Shown: positions 43,328 to 52,899, counted from the stretch's first letter. The stretch: 64,000 nt of DNA from UBA5066 sp048500275 (GCA_048500275.1 JASNYI010000001.1:372001-436000), one strand, 5' to 3'. The notes: generated by a model not told the origin, from the letters alone. Made by a program: numbers and translations.

Positions 43328-44986
43328 TTACTTGTACGAGAAGCCGCTCCCGCCGATGAACTCCCTGAGGATGCTCGTCGCGGGGACGTCGTCCGGCCAC
43401 ACGGGAACGAAGAGCTCGAGGAAGCGCCGGAGCTGGTAGCCCTTGGCCTGGGCCGGCGAGCCGGGCGGGACCTCGAGGAGGTAGCGGTAGGCGAAGCTCT
43501 TCAGGACGGCCGTCTCGTAGGCGAGGGCCGAGTTGAACATCGCGTCGCAGCGCTCCTGGAACGGGAAGATGTGCTTCTCCTCCCCCGCCCGGACCTTGGG
43601 CCACCTGAGGATCGTCGTCTCGGCCGAGTAGTTGCGGTACTTGCGGTCGCGGACGATCCGGCGGAGGAGCCGCGCGTCGCTCGTGCGGATCCGGTTGTGG
43701 TCGTCGATGCAGAGCTGCGTCAGCGCGTTGACGAAGATCCGGAACTTCCGGTTCTCGGCGACCGTCTCGGTCAGGCGCGGGTTGAGGGCGTGGATCCCCT
43801 CGATGAGGAGGACCTCGTTCGCCCCCAGCCGGCGGGGGCGCCAGTCGGCCTCGGCCTTCCTCTGCCCCACCCGGAAGTCGTAGACGGGCGTCAGGACCTC
43901 GCGGCCCTCGACGAGCCCCTTCAGGTGCGGGAGGAAGAGCGGGAGGTCGATCGCCTCCAGCGCCTCGAAGTCGAAGTCCCCCTCCTCGTCGAGGGGCGTC
44001 TTCTCGCGGTCGACGTAGTAGTCGTCGAGCGAGAGGGTCCTCGGCGTGAGGCCGTTCACCTCGAGCTGGATCGAGAGGCGCTTGACGAACGTCGTCTTGC
44101 CCGAGGAGGAGGGTCCGGCGATGCAGACGACGCGGAGCTCGCCGCGCCGCGCGGCGATCCGGTCGGCCAGCTCGGCGATCTTCTTCTCGTGCTGGCCCTC
44201 GGCGATCCGGATGACGTGCTTGATCCGGTCGCCGAGGCAGAGGTCGTTCAGGTCGGGGACGTTGCCGACTCCGACGAGCTCGTTCCACCGCTTCGTCTCG
44301 GTGTAGGCGTTGAAGAGGACCGTCCCTCCCCGGGGCGCGGACGCGGCGCACTCCGGCTCGCCGTCGAAGACGAGGAGGATTCCCGGCTCGTACGGCTCGA
44401 CGTGGAAGGTCCGGCAGCACCGGGCGGAGAGGGCGTAGGGGCCGTGCCGGATGTCGGTGAAGCCGAGGCACGAGACGAGCGGGACGCGGTGCGAGGGCCA
44501 GACGCGAAGGAGGCGCACCTTGAGCGTCTCGCCTTCCTGCTCGAAGAGGTGGAACGCGGCGTCGATGGAAACTTCCTGCCTCACGACCTGCCGCCCCGCG
44601 TCCGCCTCGGCGCGAAACGCCTCGTTCAGCGCGGCGGCGAGCTCCGGCAGGGGCGGGTGCTCCCCCGAGACGCCGTAGTGGTACCCGCCCTTCAGGCTCT
44701 GCCCGACGTGCAGGCGCGCCCTCGGGAAGAGCCGGCGCGCCACGCCGTGGAGGAGGAGCGTCGCGGTCCGGCGAACCACCTCCTCTCCCTCGCGCGAGGA
44801 GGCGTCGACCGGCTCGACACGGCTCGGGCACTCGACCGGGAAGTCGAGCGCCACGACCCGCCGGTTGACGCAGGCGGCGACGAGGTCGAGGCCGTCCGTC
44901 GGCCCCGAGTCGAGGAGCTCGCCGACGGTGGTCCCCTCGAGGACCTCCGTCTTCGCCCACGGAAGCTCGACCGGAATCAGCGCCAT
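43328..44986 (-). CDS. TGS-like domain / uridine kinase-family fusion
   Basis: 552 aa. Residues 1-65 are a TGS-like beta-grasp segment and about 75-205 resemble the ThrRS editing-type middle (SLKGGYHYGVSG, HLFEQEGE). Residues 285-490 are a phosphoribulokinase/uridine kinase P-loop domain: GPSSSGKTT at 291-299, SLDDYYVDRE, and VLLIEGIHALNP. Such fusions are known but have no firm biochemical role; the substrate may be a nucleoside or another small metabolite. Last gene of a three-gene leftward cluster, 16 bp after the 590-aa gene. Confidence 0.9.
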   Translation of the reverse strand: MALIPVELPWAKTEVLEGTTVGELLDSGPTDGLDLVAACVNRRVVALDFPVECPSRVEPVDASSREGEEVVRRTATLLLHGVARRLFPRARLHVGQSLKGGYHYGVSGEHPPLPELAAALNEAFRAEADAGRQVVRQEVSIDAAFHLFEQEGETLKVRLLRVWPSHRVPLVSCLGFTDIRHGPYALSARCCRTFHVEPYEPGILLVFDGEPECAASAPRGGTVLFNAYTETKRWNELVGVGNVPDLNDLCLGDRIKHVIRIAEGQHEKKIAELADRIAARRGELRVVCIAGPSSSGKTTFVKRLSIQLEVNGLTPRTLSLDDYYVDREKTPLDEEGDFDFEALEAIDLPLFLPHLKGLVEGREVLTPVYDFRVGQRKAEADWRPRRLGANEVLLIEGIHALNPRLTETVAENRKFRIFVNALTQLCIDDHNRIRTSDARLLRRIVRDRKYRNYSAETTILRWPKVRAGEEKHIFPFQERCDAMFNSALAYETAVLKSFAYRYLLEVPPGSPAQAKGYQLRRFLELFVPVWPDDVPATSILREFIGGSGFSYK

Positions 44987-45002
44987 TCCGCGTCCGGCCC
45001 GC

Positions 45003-46775
45003 TCAGACCATCTCGAGCCAGTTGAACCAGATCGGGTGGCTCTCCTGGTACCAGGCGAGGACCTCCCGGATGAGGGCCTTCTTGTCGGGCGAGAGGACCG
45101 CGTCGTCGATCCGGTCGAAGTGGATCCTGAGGCCGTTCTCGCCGAAGTACTCGATCGCCTCCGAGGCGAGGGTCTGGAGCTCGTTGCGGATCCGCCCCGA
45201 GTCGGAGACCTTTACCGGCCGCGTCTTCCAGTCCTGGCCGCGGTAGAACCTGTCCAGGAGCGGCGAGAAGACGAGGCGCGTCTGGTCGAACGACTCCATC
45301 AGGCGCAGGGTGAGGGTGACGTCCAGGATCCCGCGCTCCGAGGCGGCGCGGGTCGTGACGCGGTAGACGCCCTGCTGCACCTGCTCGACGCCGGGGAGCC
45401 CCGTGTAGGGCTCGGGGAGCATGCTCCCCATGAGCGACAGGACGTGCCACTCCTTCTTCTGGAAGAAGTCGTCCGCGGCGATCGTCTTCCGCCCCACGGG
45501 CATCCCCGCCTCGCGGGCGTTGTTCAGGATCGACGCGTAGCCGAGGCAGTCCTTCGGCGTCACGTCCCTCTCCAGCGTCTCGGCGAGCCTCTGCGGGAAG
45601 TCGGGGGCGTCGGGGTCGAGGTAGAGGAGGAGCCGCTCCTTCTCGTAGGAGACCTCGAACTTCGACGTGAGGAGGCACATCGAGGTCCGGTTCCCGAGGA
45701 TCGGGTCGAGGCTCGCCGCCTGCACCGCCTCGGCCGAGGCGGCGTAGCCGTCGGTGATGAAGAGGTGCGTCCGGCCGTCCTCGCCCGTGAAGGGGCCGAC
45801 GTGGTAGGTCGGGGCGTACGTCCCCGAGTCGGTGAAGGCGCCGAGGCCGGTCGGGAGGACCCAGCCGTCCTCCACGAGGTGCGCGCCCAGGGCCTTCCAT
45901 TCGTCCCAGAGCTTGCCGATCCGCTTGACGCGCGTCGGCCCGGACAGCGTCCAGACGTGGACGTTCCCGGGCTCGATGCCGGGGTAGGTCTTCCGGATCG
46001 CGTCCATCACGAGCGAGCGCGGGGCGAGGAAGTCGAGGAGGACGGAGGACTCCGCCGCCGTCTCGTAGACCTTCTCCGGCAGCGTCATCGCGCCGGTGTA
46101 CCCCTCGTAGGGCCGGGCGATCCGGAGCGGCTGGTCGAAGAGGTGGAGGACCGTCGTCGGCCCCGTCGGGCTCCCCTTCGCGAAGCGGGAGGTGTTCTCG
46201 AGCGTGTCGATCGCCGCGCCCCAGACCGTGATGCGCGAGGCGACGAGCTCGGTCCAGAACGCCTTCCAGCCGTAGGAAGGCTCGTTGATGAACCGGTGGA
46301 CCCTGTGGTCGAGCCACTTCGCGACGGCGGGGCGGGCGTAGACCCGGCCGAAGCCGAGGAGCGGGTTCGAGCCCATGTCGGGCGTCTCGCCCCCCTTCGG
46401 CATGAGCCCCTCGCCGAGGCTCACCATGATCGCGTGGTTCTCCGGGAGCGACCGTGTCAGGTACCAGAGGCCCTCGCTCATCGCGTAGGCGGAGACCGCG
46501 TCCGCGTCCTTCTTCACGTGGTTCGCAAGGTGCGCCTCGAGCCCCTTCGCCTCGCCCCAGCGCCCGAAGAGCCGCGTGCCGAGGGCCGTCACGGCGGCCG
46601 TCATGATCAGGCACTTCTCGAGCGAGGTCCCGACGAACGAGAGGTCCTGCGAGGGCTCCCCCGCCACGCGGCGCTCCTCGACGTCCTCGAGCCAGAGGTG
46701 GAAGCGGCCGAGGACGGGACGGGAGTCGAAGGCCCACTGCGAGATGAGGTCGCGGCGTGCGCGTGCGTCGTGCAT
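45003..46775 (-). CDS. 590-aa conserved-type protein of unknown function
   Basis: Soluble protein without signal peptide. Helical N-terminal third (LEKCLIMTAAVTALGTRLFG; NHVKKDADAVSAYAMSEGLW), then a mixed central domain and a C-terminal helical region. It may correspond to DUF6909-type proteins; this is from memory and not verified. TAAACT lies 7 nt before the ATG, giving the gene its own leaderless promoter inside the cluster. It lies between a HAD/HerA-like fusion and a uridine-kinase-family fusion. Confidence 0.75.
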   Translation of the reverse strand: MHDARARRDLISQWAFDSRPVLGRFHLWLEDVEERRVAGEPSQDLSFVGTSLEKCLIMTAAVTALGTRLFGRWGEAKGLEAHLANHVKKDADAVSAYAMSEGLWYLTRSLPENHAIMVSLGEGLMPKGGETPDMGSNPLLGFGRVYARPAVAKWLDHRVHRFINEPSYGWKAFWTELVASRITVWGAAIDTLENTSRFAKGSPTGPTTVLHLFDQPLRIARPYEGYTGAMTLPEKVYETAAESSVLLDFLAPRSLVMDAIRKTYPGIEPGNVHVWTLSGPTRVKRIGKLWDEWKALGAHLVEDGWVLPTGLGAFTDSGTYAPTYHVGPFTGEDGRTHLFITDGYAASAEAVQAASLDPILGNRTSMCLLTSKFEVSYEKERLLLYLDPDAPDFPQRLAETLERDVTPKDCLGYASILNNAREAGMPVGRKTIAADDFFQKKEWHVLSLMGSMLPEPYTGLPGVEQVQQGVYRVTTRAASERGILDVTLTLRLMESFDQTRLVFSPLLDRFYRGQDWKTRPVKVSDSGRIRNELQTLASEAIEYFGENGLRIHFDRIDDAVLSPDKKALIREVLAWYQESHPIWFNWLEMV

Positions 46776-46782
46776 GTCCGCG

Positions 46783-46788
46783 AGTTTA
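46783..46788 (-). promoter_or_regulatory. -10 element, leaderless start
   Basis: TAAACT on the minus strand, 7 nt before the ATG at 46775, inside the 32-bp gap after the HAD/HerA-like fusion gene. No ribosome site is present. Confidence 0.5.
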
Positions 46789-46807
46789 GCCTCGCGGGTG
46801 GCCTTTC

Positions 46808-48502
46808 CTAGCCCTGGTACCGGTCCTGGATCGCGGCGAGGACCTCGGTCCGAAGCGATTCGATCTCATATGCCGAGGCCCGGTGGCGCAGCGCCCTCTC
46901 GGCCTTCCGGACGGCTTCGGCGAGAACCTCGTCGCGCAGGACGTCGGCGATCCACCGGGAGAGGTCCCCGCGGAGGGAGTGGTGCCGCACGACTCCGGCG
47001 TCGGCGCGCCGGATCTCGCGGTGGAACTCCTCGACGTTCCCCGCGGACCGACCCGTCTCCCCGGCACCCGAGCGAAAGAAGAAGTGCTGATCGCGGGGGA
47101 GCGTCCCTCCGTGGTACTTGTGGAGGTGCCTCGCGTGCGGGCTCGCCCGCCGGGCGACGGTGAACGGTCGCGGCCCGTTTCCTCCGCGCCGCGAGAGAAG
47201 GGCGTGGCCCGGCGCGGGGCGCTCCGCCCGCGGTCCGGCCCACGCCGGCAGGTCCGCGGCCTCCTCGACGCCGAGGTCGAGGACGAACTCGAGGCTCTCG
47301 AGGACATCCGCGGGGAGGTGCTCGGGGAGCCAGGTCGTGAGGCAGGTCCCGGGTCTCCCCGGGTCGAACGTCTCGAGCGGCTCGTGCGCCAGGTTCAGGG
47401 CCACCTGCGCCTCGTCGACGAAGAGCCAGTGGGGCAGCCCCGTGTCCTTCCAGAGGGCGCCCAGCTCCTCGAGGGCGGCCCTGCAGTACGCCGCCTTCTC
47501 GTGCGGGTCGAGGAACGAGAGGTCCACAACGACGCTCCCGAAGCGATGCTCGATGAGCCGCGGGAGCTGGTCGGGCCCGGGGAGCGGCTCGCTGCCTCCC
47601 ACCACGAGGACGCCCCGGAGCCTTCCGAGCGAGACGTGGTCCCCCTCGGGGTCGAGGACGCAGAGGGAGTAGCCGAGGCCGAGGAGCCTCTCGGCGATGA
47701 GCCCCGTCAGGTGGGATTTCCCCGACATCGTCCCCCCCGTCACGAGGACGTTGACCCCCGAGGCCGGGATCCGCGCGGGCGATCCGTCCTCGTAGGTCCC
47801 GACGACGGCCTGGAACCGCCGCGGTTCGGGGGTCTCGTCGCTCAGGACGGACGGTCCGAGGAGGAAGCGGGCGAGGCCGGCGCTCCCGGGCTCGTCGAGG
47901 ACGACGTCGGCCGCCTGCCGGAGCGAGGGGACCGCGTCGGCGACCGCGACGCCAAGCTCGCAGGCGCCGAGAAGGGAGTGGTCATTCTCCCCGTCGCCGA
48001 CGGCGAGCGTGGAGTGCCGCGAGATGCCGAGGTCGCCGAGGGCGTCGAAGAGGCCCGTCCCCTTCGACACCCCGGACGGGACGAGCATCATCTCCTGCCG
48101 GTTCCTCACGACCTGGACCTCGAGGCCGAGGCGCCCGATCTCCTCCAGGGCGGCGACGGCGTCGCGCGCGTGGCCCGCCAGGATCGCCTGCCCGCGGCGG
48201 AGCGCGACCCCGCGCGTCGCGAGCGCTTCCTCCAGGCTGGACGGCACGGGCGGCGCGAGGACCCGCGCGCCCCGCGCCCCCCAGACGACCGCCCCGTTCT
48301 CCCAGACGATCCGGTCGAAGAGCTCCTCGGCGTGGGGGCAGAGCTCGAGGAGCTCCCAGGGAATCCGCCCCGTGACGAGGACCAGCCTGAGCTTCTCCTC
48401 GCGCAGGGTGGCGAGGGCCTTCAGGATGGTCTCGTCGAGACGCCCGGTCGAGGTGAGGGTCCCGTCGTAGTCGAGGGCGACGGCTCGATAGTGCTGGGCC
48501 AT
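46808..48502 (-). CDS. HAD phosphatase fused to HerA/DUF87-type P-loop ATPase
   Basis: 564 aa. Residues 1-215 are a Cof-type HAD hydrolase with all motifs: DYDGTLT (11-17), T44, K147 and GDGENDHS (169-176). Residues about 228-450 are a HerA/VirD4-like ATPase: Walker A GGTMSGKS (256-263), acidic segment LDPEGDHVS, and Walker B WLFVDEAQ (359-366). The C-terminal 110 residues are basic and helical. The fusion couples a small-molecule phosphatase to a motor-type ATPase. The function is unknown. A TAGAGT at 48566-48561 may be its -10. Confidence 0.88.
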   Translation of the reverse strand: MAQHYRAVALDYDGTLTSTGRLDETILKALATLREEKLRLVLVTGRIPWELLELCPHAEELFDRIVWENGAVVWGARGARVLAPPVPSSLEEALATRGVALRRGQAILAGHARDAVAALEEIGRLGLEVQVVRNRQEMMLVPSGVSKGTGLFDALGDLGISRHSTLAVGDGENDHSLLGACELGVAVADAVPSLRQAADVVLDEPGSAGLARFLLGPSVLSDETPEPRRFQAVVGTYEDGSPARIPASGVNVLVTGGTMSGKSHLTGLIAERLLGLGYSLCVLDPEGDHVSLGRLRGVLVVGGSEPLPGPDQLPRLIEHRFGSVVVDLSFLDPHEKAAYCRAALEELGALWKDTGLPHWLFVDEAQVALNLAHEPLETFDPGRPGTCLTTWLPEHLPADVLESLEFVLDLGVEEAADLPAWAGPRAERPAPGHALLSRRGGNGPRPFTVARRASPHARHLHKYHGGTLPRDQHFFFRSGAGETGRSAGNVEEFHREIRRADAGVVRHHSLRGDLSRWIADVLRDEVLAEAVRKAERALRHRASAYEIESLRTEVLAAIQDRYQG

Positions 48503-48598
48503 TTCCCCTCCCGCGAGGGCGCTCGGGGGCCGGACTTCCGGGGGCGGGACTCTCCCCCCGACTCTATCACCGGCCCGCCGCGGGAAGCCCGCGGCCCG

Positions 48599-49114
48599 TC
48601 AGGGGCCGGGCTCGCCGAGCGGCGCCGAGAGGAGCTCGACGTCCTTCACGAGCAGCGCTCCGCCGCTCCCCGAGAAGGCCACGTTGAGGCGGACGAGGTC
48701 GGGCCGCTCTCCCTTCCTGAGGACGAACGGGATCTCGTGAACGGCCCATCCCGTCGAGCCCGTCAGCGTGTCGTGGAAGCCCTTCGAGAAGAACTCCCCC
48801 TTCCCGGGAACGCGCACCCACATCTCGAGGTAGGCCTGCGCGGCGAGCGACTCGCCCTTCAGCCGGGCGCGGAAATAGAGGACACACTCCTCGCACGCCG
48901 GCCCCTCGCGCTCGAAGAGGCGCACCGGCCCTTCGCCCCGCGCTTCCACGCGCCAGCCGCCCTCGGCGGGCGCCACCCCTTCCGCCGCCAGCGGCGTCCT
49001 CGAAGACGGGAAGGACTCGACGACCGCGCGCGGACCGACCGCGTCGGGCCCCGCGGGGCCCCGGCAGGCGAGAAGGGAAAGGAGCGCGAGCGGAACGAGA
49101 CGAATCGTCCTCAC
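48599..49114 (-). CDS. Lipoprotein with carbohydrate-binding-like beta fold
   Basis: 171 aa from GTG 49114. Lipobox LLAC with Cys at 17. The mature protein is beta-rich (GWRVEARGEGPVRLFEREGP; VLYFRARLKGESLAAQAYLE), like jelly-roll domains with two close cysteines (CEEC). CAGAAT lies 6 nt upstream. Divergent from the subtilase at 49250. Confidence 0.7.
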   Translation of the reverse strand: MRTIRLVPLALLSLLACRGPAGPDAVGPRAVVESFPSSRTPLAAEGVAPAEGGWRVEARGEGPVRLFEREGPACEECVLYFRARLKGESLAAQAYLEMWVRVPGKGEFFSKGFHDTLTGSTGWAVHEIPFVLRKGERPDLVRLNVAFSGSGGALLVKDVELLSAPLGEPGP

Positions 49115-49211
49115 CCCCCGATTCTGCTCCCCCCGCGCCCTCTCCGTCTCCGGGCGGAGGCGGCCCCGCCGCGGCGACCGCGCGGGCCCGCCGGGGCGGG
49201 GCGAGAGGACG

Positions 49212-49240
49212 TTGACGGGGACCGCCGGCAGGGCTAGCGT
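49212..49240 (+). promoter_or_regulatory. Promoter of the subtilase gene
   Basis: TTGACG (49212-49217), 17-bp spacer, TAGCGT (49235-49240). The GTG start is 9 nt downstream, so the transcript is likely leaderless. Confidence 0.6.
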
Positions 49241-49249
49241 CGCTCGGCC

Positions 49250-50428
49250 GTGCCCGACACCCCTCACCCGAAACCGCCCGGCGGCGCCGAGCGAGACGCC
49301 GGAGCCATCCTCCCCACCCCGCTCCGTCTCGGCGCGGACGAACGTTTCCGCGGGAGGGGCGTGACGATCGCGTTCATCGACGCCGGCTTCTACCCCCATC
49401 CGGACCTCGTCGAGCCGCGCACCCGGATCCTGCGCTTCGTCGACGTCACCGACCGCCGCGCCTCCTACCCGCGCCTCCTGAGACCCGACGAGTCGAGCTG
49501 GCACGGGATGATGACGTCGGTCGTCGCCTGCGGGAACGGGACCCTCTCCGGAGGGCTCTACCGGGGGCTCGCCTCGGAGGCGAACGTCGTCCTCGTGAAG
49601 GTCGGGACGGCCCGCCGCATCACGCACGAGAACCTCCGGCGCGGGCTCGAGTGGGTCGTCAAGAACCGCGAACGCTACGGCATCCGGGTCTGCAACGTCT
49701 CCTGCGGCGGCGACTACGAGGCCTCGTACCTCTTCGACGACCTGTCGCAGTCCGCCGAGAAGGCGACGCGCGCCGGCATCCTCGTCGTCGCCGCCGCCGG
49801 CAACCTGGGCCTCGTCCCGGGGCACCCGGTGCTGCCCCCCGCCTCGGCCCCGTCCGTCCTGACGGTGGGAGGCCTCGACGACAAGAACCGGCTCCACCGG
49901 GCTGGCCACGACATCTACCACGGCAGCTGGGGCCCGACGGTCGACGGCCTGCAGAAGCCCGAGGTCATCGCCCCCGCCATCTGGCTCGCCGCGCCGATCC
50001 TCCCCGGCACCCCGACGGCGGCCGAGGCCTCGCTCTACACACACCTCGCGACGGCGCGCGACGACGAGCTGGACGTCGTCCTCGAGGCGCACGAGGGCGT
50101 CGACGCCGCCCTCGACGCGGCGCGCCACCTCGCGCCCCCGCTCATCCGCCAGCTCGTCGAGGCCAAGCTCAGCGACAACAACGTCATCAGCGGCGCCTAC
50201 AAGCACGTCGACGGGACGAGCTTCGCCGCACCCATCGTTTCCTCGCTCGCCGCCCAGATGGTCGAGGCGAACCCGGCCCTGCGCCCGCACGAGCTGAAGT
50301 CGATCCTCGTCACGACGGCGAACCGGCTTCCCCACGTCCCCGTCGACCGCCAGGGCTGGGGCGTCGTCGAGCCGGCCGCGGCCGTCGAGGAAGCCCTGGC
50401 GCGGGCCGGCGACGGGCCGGCGGCCTGA
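49250..50428 (+). CDS. Subtilisin-family (S8) serine protease without export signal
   Basis: 392 aa, GTG start. Catalytic residues D44 (FIDAGF), H85 (SWHGMM), oxyanion N185 (AAAGNLG) and S324 (GTSFAAPIV) are all present. There is no signal peptide and almost no propeptide, which points to an intracellular or unusually processed protease. An insert of about 70 residues (about 250-318) lies between the oxyanion and serine motifs. A cytosolic quality-control or regulated proteolysis role is possible. Confidence 0.9.
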   Translation: MPDTPHPKPPGGAERDAGAILPTPLRLGADERFRGRGVTIAFIDAGFYPHPDLVEPRTRILRFVDVTDRRASYPRLLRPDESSWHGMMTSVVACGNGTLSGGLYRGLASEANVVLVKVGTARRITHENLRRGLEWVVKNRERYGIRVCNVSCGGDYEASYLFDDLSQSAEKATRAGILVVAAAGNLGLVPGHPVLPPASAPSVLTVGGLDDKNRLHRAGHDIYHGSWGPTVDGLQKPEVIAPAIWLAAPILPGTPTAAEASLYTHLATARDDELDVVLEAHEGVDAALDAARHLAPPLIRQLVEAKLSDNNVISGAYKHVDGTSFAAPIVSSLAAQMVEANPALRPHELKSILVTTANRLPHVPVDRQGWGVVEPAAAVEEALARAGDGPAA

Positions 50429-50497
50429 CGGACGGGGGCGCCGGACTCTCGTCGTTCCGGGCGCCGCGCAGGGCACCCGACACGCCCCGGGTCGGGT

Positions 50498-51652
50498 CTA
50501 GCCTCGCTCTTTCGCCCGCCCTGCGTCTCGCCGGCCGAGGAGCACCGCGACGACGGCCGGGTCGTAGTGGGTCCCCGAGCGCTCGCGGATGTAGGCGACG
50601 GTCGCCTCCTCGGTCCAGGCGGGCCGGTAGGGCCTGTCCGAGGTGAGGGCGTCGAAGGAGTCGGCGACGGCGAAGACGCGTGCCGCGAGCGGAATCGCCT
50701 CGCCCGCGAGGCCGCGCGGGTAGCCCGTGCCGTCCCACCTTTCGTGGTGCGCGTACGGGACGTCGAGCGCCGGCGCGAGGTAGGAGACTTTCCGGAGGAA
50801 GTCCCGGCCGCTCTCCGGGTGCCGCCTCATGACGTCCCACTCGTCCTCCGTGAGGGGGCCCGGCTTTCGGAGGATGGCGTCCGGGACGACCATCTTCCCG
50901 ATGTCGTGGAGGAGCGCGCCGCGGCGGAGGTGCACGAGCGCGTCCTCGGGCATCCCCATCCCCCGCCCGAGCTCCACGGCGAGGTCCGCGACGCGCAGGG
51001 CGTGCCCCTGAGTCTCGTCGTCGCGCATCTCCAGCGCGAGCGACCAGCCCTCGATCGTCTCGTCGTAGGCCCTCTCGAGCTCCTCGTGCGAGCGCTGCAG
51101 CGACTCGTAGAGGCGCGCGTTCGCGAGGGCGAGTCCGATCTCGTGGGAGAGCGCCCGGCAGAGCTCGACCTCCCTCTCGCCGAAGGCGTGCCGCTGGCCG
51201 ACCGACCCGACGATGAACGCGCCCACCGCCTCCCCGGCGACCAGGACGGGAACGTAAAGGAGCGACCGTAGGCCGCGAGCCTCGCAGACGGCCTGCTCGG
51301 GTGCGGTGAGATCGGCCGCCGTCCAGTCGACGAGAGACACCGGCTCGCGGTCGGAGAGACACCGCGCCACGTGCGGGTGCCCGTCGAGAGGGGCCCGGCG
51401 GAGCGCTTCGGCAAAGTCCGGCGACACCGGCGGCGTCGTCGCGCCGAGCGTCAGGTCCTCCGCTTCGAGGAGGTAGATCGCCCCGGTGTCGAGCCCGAGC
51501 GTTCTCACGGCGCTCTCGATCGCCGTCTGCAGCACCTCGTCCAGCTCGAGGGAGGCGGCCAGGGCGCGGCTGGCCTGGAGCAGGAGCGAGAGGTCCGACG
51601 ACGGCATCCGCGAGAGGGCCTTCACCGCGCGGCCGGATGCGTTCGACGACAT
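50498..51652 (-). CDS. GAF/HD-GYP domain protein
   Basis: 384 aa. Residues about 20-180 form a GAF domain with a following coiled coil. Residues about 195-370 form an HD-GYP phosphodiesterase: HALRVADLA, LLHDIGKMVVPDAIL, HHERWDGTGYP and ARVFAVADSFDALTS. The core GYP is GTGYP, so c-di-GMP hydrolysis is likely. No receiver domain. A TAGACT hexamer about 40 nt upstream of the ATG is a candidate -10. Confidence 0.92.
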   Translation of the reverse strand: MSSNASGRAVKALSRMPSSDLSLLLQASRALAASLELDEVLQTAIESAVRTLGLDTGAIYLLEAEDLTLGATTPPVSPDFAEALRRAPLDGHPHVARCLSDREPVSLVDWTAADLTAPEQAVCEARGLRSLLYVPVLVAGEAVGAFIVGSVGQRHAFGEREVELCRALSHEIGLALANARLYESLQRSHEELERAYDETIEGWSLALEMRDDETQGHALRVADLAVELGRGMGMPEDALVHLRRGALLHDIGKMVVPDAILRKPGPLTEDEWDVMRRHPESGRDFLRKVSYLAPALDVPYAHHERWDGTGYPRGLAGEAIPLAARVFAVADSFDALTSDRPYRPAWTEEATVAYIRERSGTHYDPAVVAVLLGRRDAGRAKERG

Positions 51653-51767
51653 CTGCTGGCTCCCTCGTCGTTTCAGGGTCTCTGCACTCGTTAGTCTAGC
51701 CGCAGGCCCGTGTCCGGGAGAATTCCCGGGGCGGGAGGCTTCGTGCGGGCGGCGCGTCTTCGCCGGC

Positions 51768-52415
51768 CTACGGCTCGGCCGGCGCCGCGGCCGACGCCCG
51801 GCCGACGCGATGCTCCCCGCCGCCCCGCCCCTCCCCCTCGCCCCTCGGGCCCCTGTCGCCGGGTCGCCAGAGGAAGAAGAAGAGCGCGACGAGCGGAAGG
51901 AGGACTCCGATCGCCGTGAGCCACTTCCCGCGACCCGCGAGGCCGTTCTTCCCCTTCAGGACGAAGAGGCCCGTGATCGCGAGGAGGCCGAGGACGACGG
52001 CGTAGATGTCGGCCGCCCAGGTCCAGAGCCCCTTCGGCTCGTTCAGGTGGAGGAAGTTCATCTCGCGGAGCGCGAACCGGCCCCGCGGCCGCTCGATCGT
52101 CGCCGTGCCGGCCGTCGCGTCGGCCTTCACGCTCCACCCCTCGTAGAAGAGCTCGACGAGATGGGGGGCCGAGCGGAAGGACGACTTCGGCGGCCCCGGG
52201 AGCGCGAGGCGCTCGACGAGGGCCGCCGCCATCGTGTCGCGGTCTGCGACCGGGACGGGCTCGAACGTCTTCGTCTCCACATGGAGCTTCCAGGTCGGGT
52301 TCCAGTGGTGGCGGTGGTTCAGCGCGACCCCGGAGATCGCGTAGACGAGCGTCAGCCCGGCCGCGAGGTACCCGAGGTCGCGGTGGAGGACGTTGTTGAG
52401 CTTCCGCCAGTTCAA
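51768..52415 (-). CDS. PepSY-associated TM-helix protein
   Basis: 215 aa. The N-terminal helix contains LHRDLGYLAAGLTLVYAISG and NHRHHW; further helices lie near 130-175. The C-terminus is Gly/Arg-rich. PepSY-TM proteins often occur with iron or copper uptake and ferric reductase functions. It lies 13 bp after the DUF4920 gene and is probably co-transcribed. Confidence 0.88.
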   Translation of the reverse strand: MNWRKLNNVLHRDLGYLAAGLTLVYAISGVALNHRHHWNPTWKLHVETKTFEPVPVADRDTMAAALVERLALPGPPKSSFRSAPHLVELFYEGWSVKADATAGTATIERPRGRFALREMNFLHLNEPKGLWTWAADIYAVVLGLLAITGLFVLKGKNGLAGRGKWLTAIGVLLPLVALFFFLWRPGDRGPRGEGEGRGGGEHRVGRASAAAPAEP

Positions 52416-52428
52416 GGCCGGACGCGGC

Positions 52429-52899
52429 CTACTCGACGATCGCGCCGGTCCCCTGGATCTGGTAGACGGTCGCCGGGCCGGTGACGGAGGCGGGGTCGAA
52501 CTTCGTCCCCTTCTCCTCGCACTCGTGCTTCGCCTTCGCGATCGCCTGCTCCTTCGTCAGCTCCATCTTCTTGAAGGTCCCCTCGGCGACGACCTTCTTC
52601 CCCTTGTCGGTCATCGGGAAGACGATAACGCCGTCCTCCACCTTGATCCGGATCGTCTGGAACTCCTTGTCGCCGGCGACGTTGATCCAGCAGCCGCGCT
52701 TCGGGCAGACCTCGGTGACGAGGCCCTCCACCTTCACGACCTTCCCGACGTAGTCGTCCGGCTTCGCCATCAGCTCGGAGAGCTTGACGGGGGTGGCATC
52801 GGAAACGCCCTTGCCGTACTTCGTCGCGGCGGCGGCGGGGGCGGCGGCGAAGGCCGCGAGGGCGAGGACGGCGATGGTCTTGCGGAAGCAGTTCGTCAC
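52429..52899 (-). CDS. DUF4920-type secreted OB-fold protein
   Basis: 156 aa from GTG 52899. Signal peptide ends AAAA. Mature core contains DYVGKVVKVEGLVTEVCPKR, GCWINV and VFPMTDKGKKVVAEGTF, matching DUF4920, with a CPKRGC motif that may bind a metal or form a disulphide. Upstream GAGGAG at a long spacing. Pairs with the PepSY-type protein. Confidence 0.88.
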   Translation of the reverse strand: MTNCFRKTIAVLALAAFAAAPAAAATKYGKGVSDATPVKLSELMAKPDDYVGKVVKVEGLVTEVCPKRGCWINVAGDKEFQTIRIKVEDGVIVFPMTDKGKKVVAEGTFKKMELTKEQAIAKAKHECEEKGTKFDPASVTGPATVYQIQGTGAIVE

